Shown here: positions 61,101-64,000 of the stretch, one piece after another | How positions within the stretch are numbered: position 1 is the first letter of the stretch | How the letters are laid out: the number at the start of each line of letters is the position of its first letter | Source: Strigops habroptila | Lineage: Eukaryota > Chordata > Aves > Psittaciformes > Psittacidae | Direction: 5' to 3' | Length of the DNA: 64,000 bases | Assembly: GCF_004027225.2 (NCBI RefSeq) | Contig: NC_044290.2 | Span: 3,302,906-3,366,905, forward strand | Notes under the pieces: model-generated | The model's input: only the letters and a program-made list of their open reading frames with translations | Database searches by the model: none | Told to the model about the DNA's origin: nothing | Made by a program: the position numbers and the translations under genes

Positions 61101-62755
61101 GGCGGTGATGTGATCTTAAAACTTGTGTTCTGAATATAGAATGAATCCTCTGAGAATTTGCAAGGAAATCTGTTAATTAGCTCGAGTTCAAATTAATTAC
61201 AGGTTAGTCTTAAATGGTCTCTTTTCTTTTCTCCCAAGTGTCTTCCAATTTTTCCCGTAGTTCAAAATTACTGTGTATATATTCTAAATTAAGAACTAGG
61301 CTGTTAAGCTGAATTATGAACTTTTTATCTCGTTTTTGTGATAGAGTTAAATAAAGCAGGTCAGGTTGGCAGCTCAGGTAAAATGTTAAGGCCTTAACAT
61401 TACATTACAGATAATAATTTGGCTTTCTCACAGCCAATTCACATGTAACTGGTTTTGGTTATAATGAGTCATGTTTGAGGTGAGAGTTGTGCTGGTGGAA
61501 GACATGGTGGCAGCATGGCTGGGAAGCTCCTCTTGGAAGGGCTGGCTGGCATCATCCAGCTCCACTGCAGCATGGAGGAGCCTTGCCAAAAGAGTACAAG
61601 CAAGCAATGAGCCATCAAAATCTGAGATGAGGTCTCAAGCTCTTGGCTTTTCACTGCATTGCTTTTGCTCAAGTAATGCTGATTTCAGCCTAGTCCACAG
61701 AGGTTTTCAGCTTGTGGTTCATGAGCTCGCTGTAAGGGTCAGAGAAACACAACCAAGTATATGGTTTCCCGTTATAGCTGTTGGTGTACCAGCTCGCTCC
61801 TGTTGCTTTCTTGCAAAGGCATGTTCATCAGAAAGGCAGCATAGAGAGGTAGGCTGGTCAAAAGCTGCCTTAGAAAAAAGAGAAAATAACCCCCTTGTCA
61901 GCCTGATTTCCTCAGCAGGCTCGCGTAGGGCTGGTGAACCCTTCTGCACTGTCAGTGAGCTGATGCCAGCTGGCCACAAGAAGGAAGGAACGAGTCAGCA
62001 GGGCATTTGTCAGCGCATTTTGCACTGTGGGAACCCTCCATTCCTTGGGGAAATAATTAGGGAGCTGCAGTTTGAAAAATGCCTGTAAAATTGCTGTAAC
62101 AGTGAATGAGGGGGCTTAGGAACTTGATGCCGCAGTCTTCAGGCCTGGTATTATTTAGCAGCGCAAAGTACTTGTAAATTGTGGTTAATGGCTTGGAGTT
62201 GTGGATTCTGAGAATTGCTTTGGCATTAAAGGGAATCTGTCCTAAATGAAACAAGGAAAAAGGTAGTTTGGATGATCTAATGGGGTAGCATGCCAGCTGA
62301 CTGGCTTCCTTGCTTTGTGTTCAGGTGGGAAACTTCAGCGATGACCATTTTCTATCCTGGATTTCTCATGGGTTTTACTTCATGATAATTGGGTTTGGGG
62401 ACTATATATCAGTAAATTTGAAAACAAAACCATCATGGGGCTGTTGGAACCTGACAGCTTTAACTAGTGACAGCAGAGGGATGGTGGGAGGGAGCAATGA
62501 GAAGCTATCCTTTTGTGTTAAAAATGAATTCTTATTTAAACTGTTTTAATTCTTAATTATATCTGTTTGGGTTCTCTTAAATCAACATTTCTGTCATGGT
62601 AAGATTGATAAAGTTAAATATCTACATCTGGAGGGTTATGTGCATTTTGGGTTACTTGTTGGGGAATTAAACTTTTCATTCTGACATTATTTACATTCTC
62701 AAAACTTGTATATAGATGCTTTTTGGAATGGATGCAGGTCAATCTGTGTAACAGT

Positions 62756-62811
62756 TGCAAAACTACATTGCAAAACTACATTGCAACTACATTGAAAACT
62801 ACATTGCAAAC
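62756..62811. repeat. 11-13-bp tandem repeat, four copies
   Basis: GCAAAACTACATT is repeated as GCAAAACTACATT, GCAACTACATT and GAAAACTACATT, then a partial unit. It is a small slippage-type array inside SEC14L1 intron 2. Confidence 0.9.
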
Positions 62812-64000
62812 CTCTTAACATTTCAGCCTCTCTGTGCTTGATAACTTTCTGCCTTGCCTACTGCTGCTGTAATATTATATCATCCTGCTTTGATAATAAT
62901 AGATGTCATTTTGTGGAAATGAACATTTCTCTGGTGATGGCCAGGATGGGGATGTGTCATTTCTGTTTGTTTATGCCACAACAGAAGGGGAGCAGGTAGC
63001 TGCCTGATGAGAGTACTTCCTTTCTTGAGTGCATTGTGTCTCTTCATTTAGTGTAAAATGTGAATGCCATAGACATTAAGTGCAGCTCAGGAACATCAGC
63101 CAGCAGAATCCTTTCCAGAGAACATTTTTTTTCTGGCTGTTTCATTCAGTGTGTAAATTATACTATTTAATTTGCAAAACTCTCTCTTTGCTGTGCAGTT
63201 TATTGGCCTGTGGATAAATTCTTCATTACTGAATCCATGGCTCTATGAAATTACTTATTTCTATTGAAGTGTTTCATGATCTGCATGGTGCAGCCACTGA
63301 TGTTGTAATAAACAGGATTTAAACCAATTTCACTTGAACTTGTTTGTTCTGTGACCAGACTGATTCTTGCTTTTTTTTGCCTTTCTTTGCTGTAAAGGAG
63401 GGCAAAGCACAAAGAATTGATTGTCTATATTCTATTATTTTAATTGCTTTTAAGAAAACAAAGAAGTCTTGACTGTTCATTTTTAATGGGCTTATCTTTT
63501 GAAGCGAAGTGGTATCTTTCTGTATCGGGGTGCAGGAGTTGACCACCTTAGCATGCCAGGGATGCATCCAGCAGTGGTATTATCTGGTTATTAATGTCTT
63601 AATGATGTATTGGGATGTGGGGAAAAGAATTGTGTTCTGTCTCTTGATGAGAACCTCAGTATTGAATTGCACCATGAGGCCTATGTAGCCAGTGTGCTAT
63701 GTATCTGGCAGTGGCCAAGAGCAGTGCCTGCGTCTAGGGAAGGAAGGAAGAATGAGACAAACATATGTTAACACTCTATGGGGATATTTCATCCTACAGT
63801 GATGTGTCTCGACAGCCCTTCTGCTCCAGACAGTGCCCGTTGTCTGTAATAGCACTGTGTGTGCTTGCTTTCTTGTGCCTGCCCAGTTCCTTTCTGGAGC
63901 TGAGTGAACTCTATCGTGACACCCTGCAGCAGGAGTTTGTGCTTCATGACACTCTGTCAAGAGATGTGTGCTTTACCTAGAGCCTGGCTCCTGCTTGCTC

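Larger units (their letters stand above)
54777..64000 (+). other. SEC14L1: SEC14L1 intron 2, partial
   Basis: Starts with GTAAGT and runs beyond the window, so it is longer than 9.2 kb. It is AT-rich and has no young CR1 copy. It contains one probable ancient CR1 remnant (58011), a TA microsatellite (58158) and short direct repeats at 55394 and 62756. Open frames such as 61471-62088 (205 codons) have no recognisable domain or splice context. Confidence 0.8.

Noticed and set aside
61471..62088. 205-codon frame inside SEC14L1 intron 2
   Set aside because: No recognised domain and no flanking splice sites forming an exon of SEC14L1. A frame of this length can occur by chance in a window of this size.
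1..64000. tRNA genes, CRISPR arrays, integrated viral genomes or LTR pairs
   Set aside because: None seen by eye on either strand. Only CR1 LINE remnants and simple or tandem repeats could be supported.

Overview
The window looks like bird nuclear DNA. It carries about a dozen CR1 LINE copies ending in the typical avian 3' tail (tandem ATTCTATGA-like octamers), two sharply bounded CpG islands and long gene-poor stretches. I see no bacterial-type gene organisation, CRISPR array, tRNA or rRNA. The species cannot be fixed from this sequence.

Two transcription units can be supported. (1) At about 33.5-37.1 kb a CpG-island promoter is followed by an exon with clean splice sites (34021-34101) and a terminal exon (from 36947) with AATAAA and a GT-rich downstream element. 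None of these has a useful reading frame, so it looks like a spliced non-coding RNA. The intron before the terminal exon holds a compact, hairpin-rich GC block (about 36802-36929). From remembered gene order (MGAT5B - SNHG20 hosting SCARNA16 - SEC14L1 - SEPTIN9 in mammals) I suggest this is the bird SNHG20/SCARNA16 locus. That is synteny-based inference. (2) At about 53.0 kb a second CpG island holds the 5' end of SEC14L1 on the plus strand: untranslated exon 1 ending at 53216, and exon 2 (54686-54776) with the first 21 codons, recognisable from MVQKYQSPVRVYKHPFEL. The rest of the window is its second intron. Splicing exon 1 to exon 2 creates a 14-codon upstream ORF that stops 22 nt before the main ATG.

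Layout: 1-33.2 kb is intergenic DNA with eight CR1 copies, including a 2.1-kb copy with two internal deletions, a run of closely similar copies at 16-26 kb, and minisatellites. 33.2-34.3 kb is CpG island 1, with a CR1 against its left edge. 34-37.1 kb is the non-coding RNA. 37.1-52.5 kb is intergenic, with a 44-bp minisatellite at 47.4 kb. 52.58-52.95 kb is a CR1 of the same type as the one beside island 1. 53.0-53.6 kb is CpG island 2 and the SEC14L1 promoter. 53.2-64 kb is SEC14L1 introns with one coding exon.

No wholly new system is visible. The items most worth checking are the scaRNA host gene, the SEC14L1 upstream ORF, the matched CR1 copies beside both promoters, and the doubly deleted CR1.
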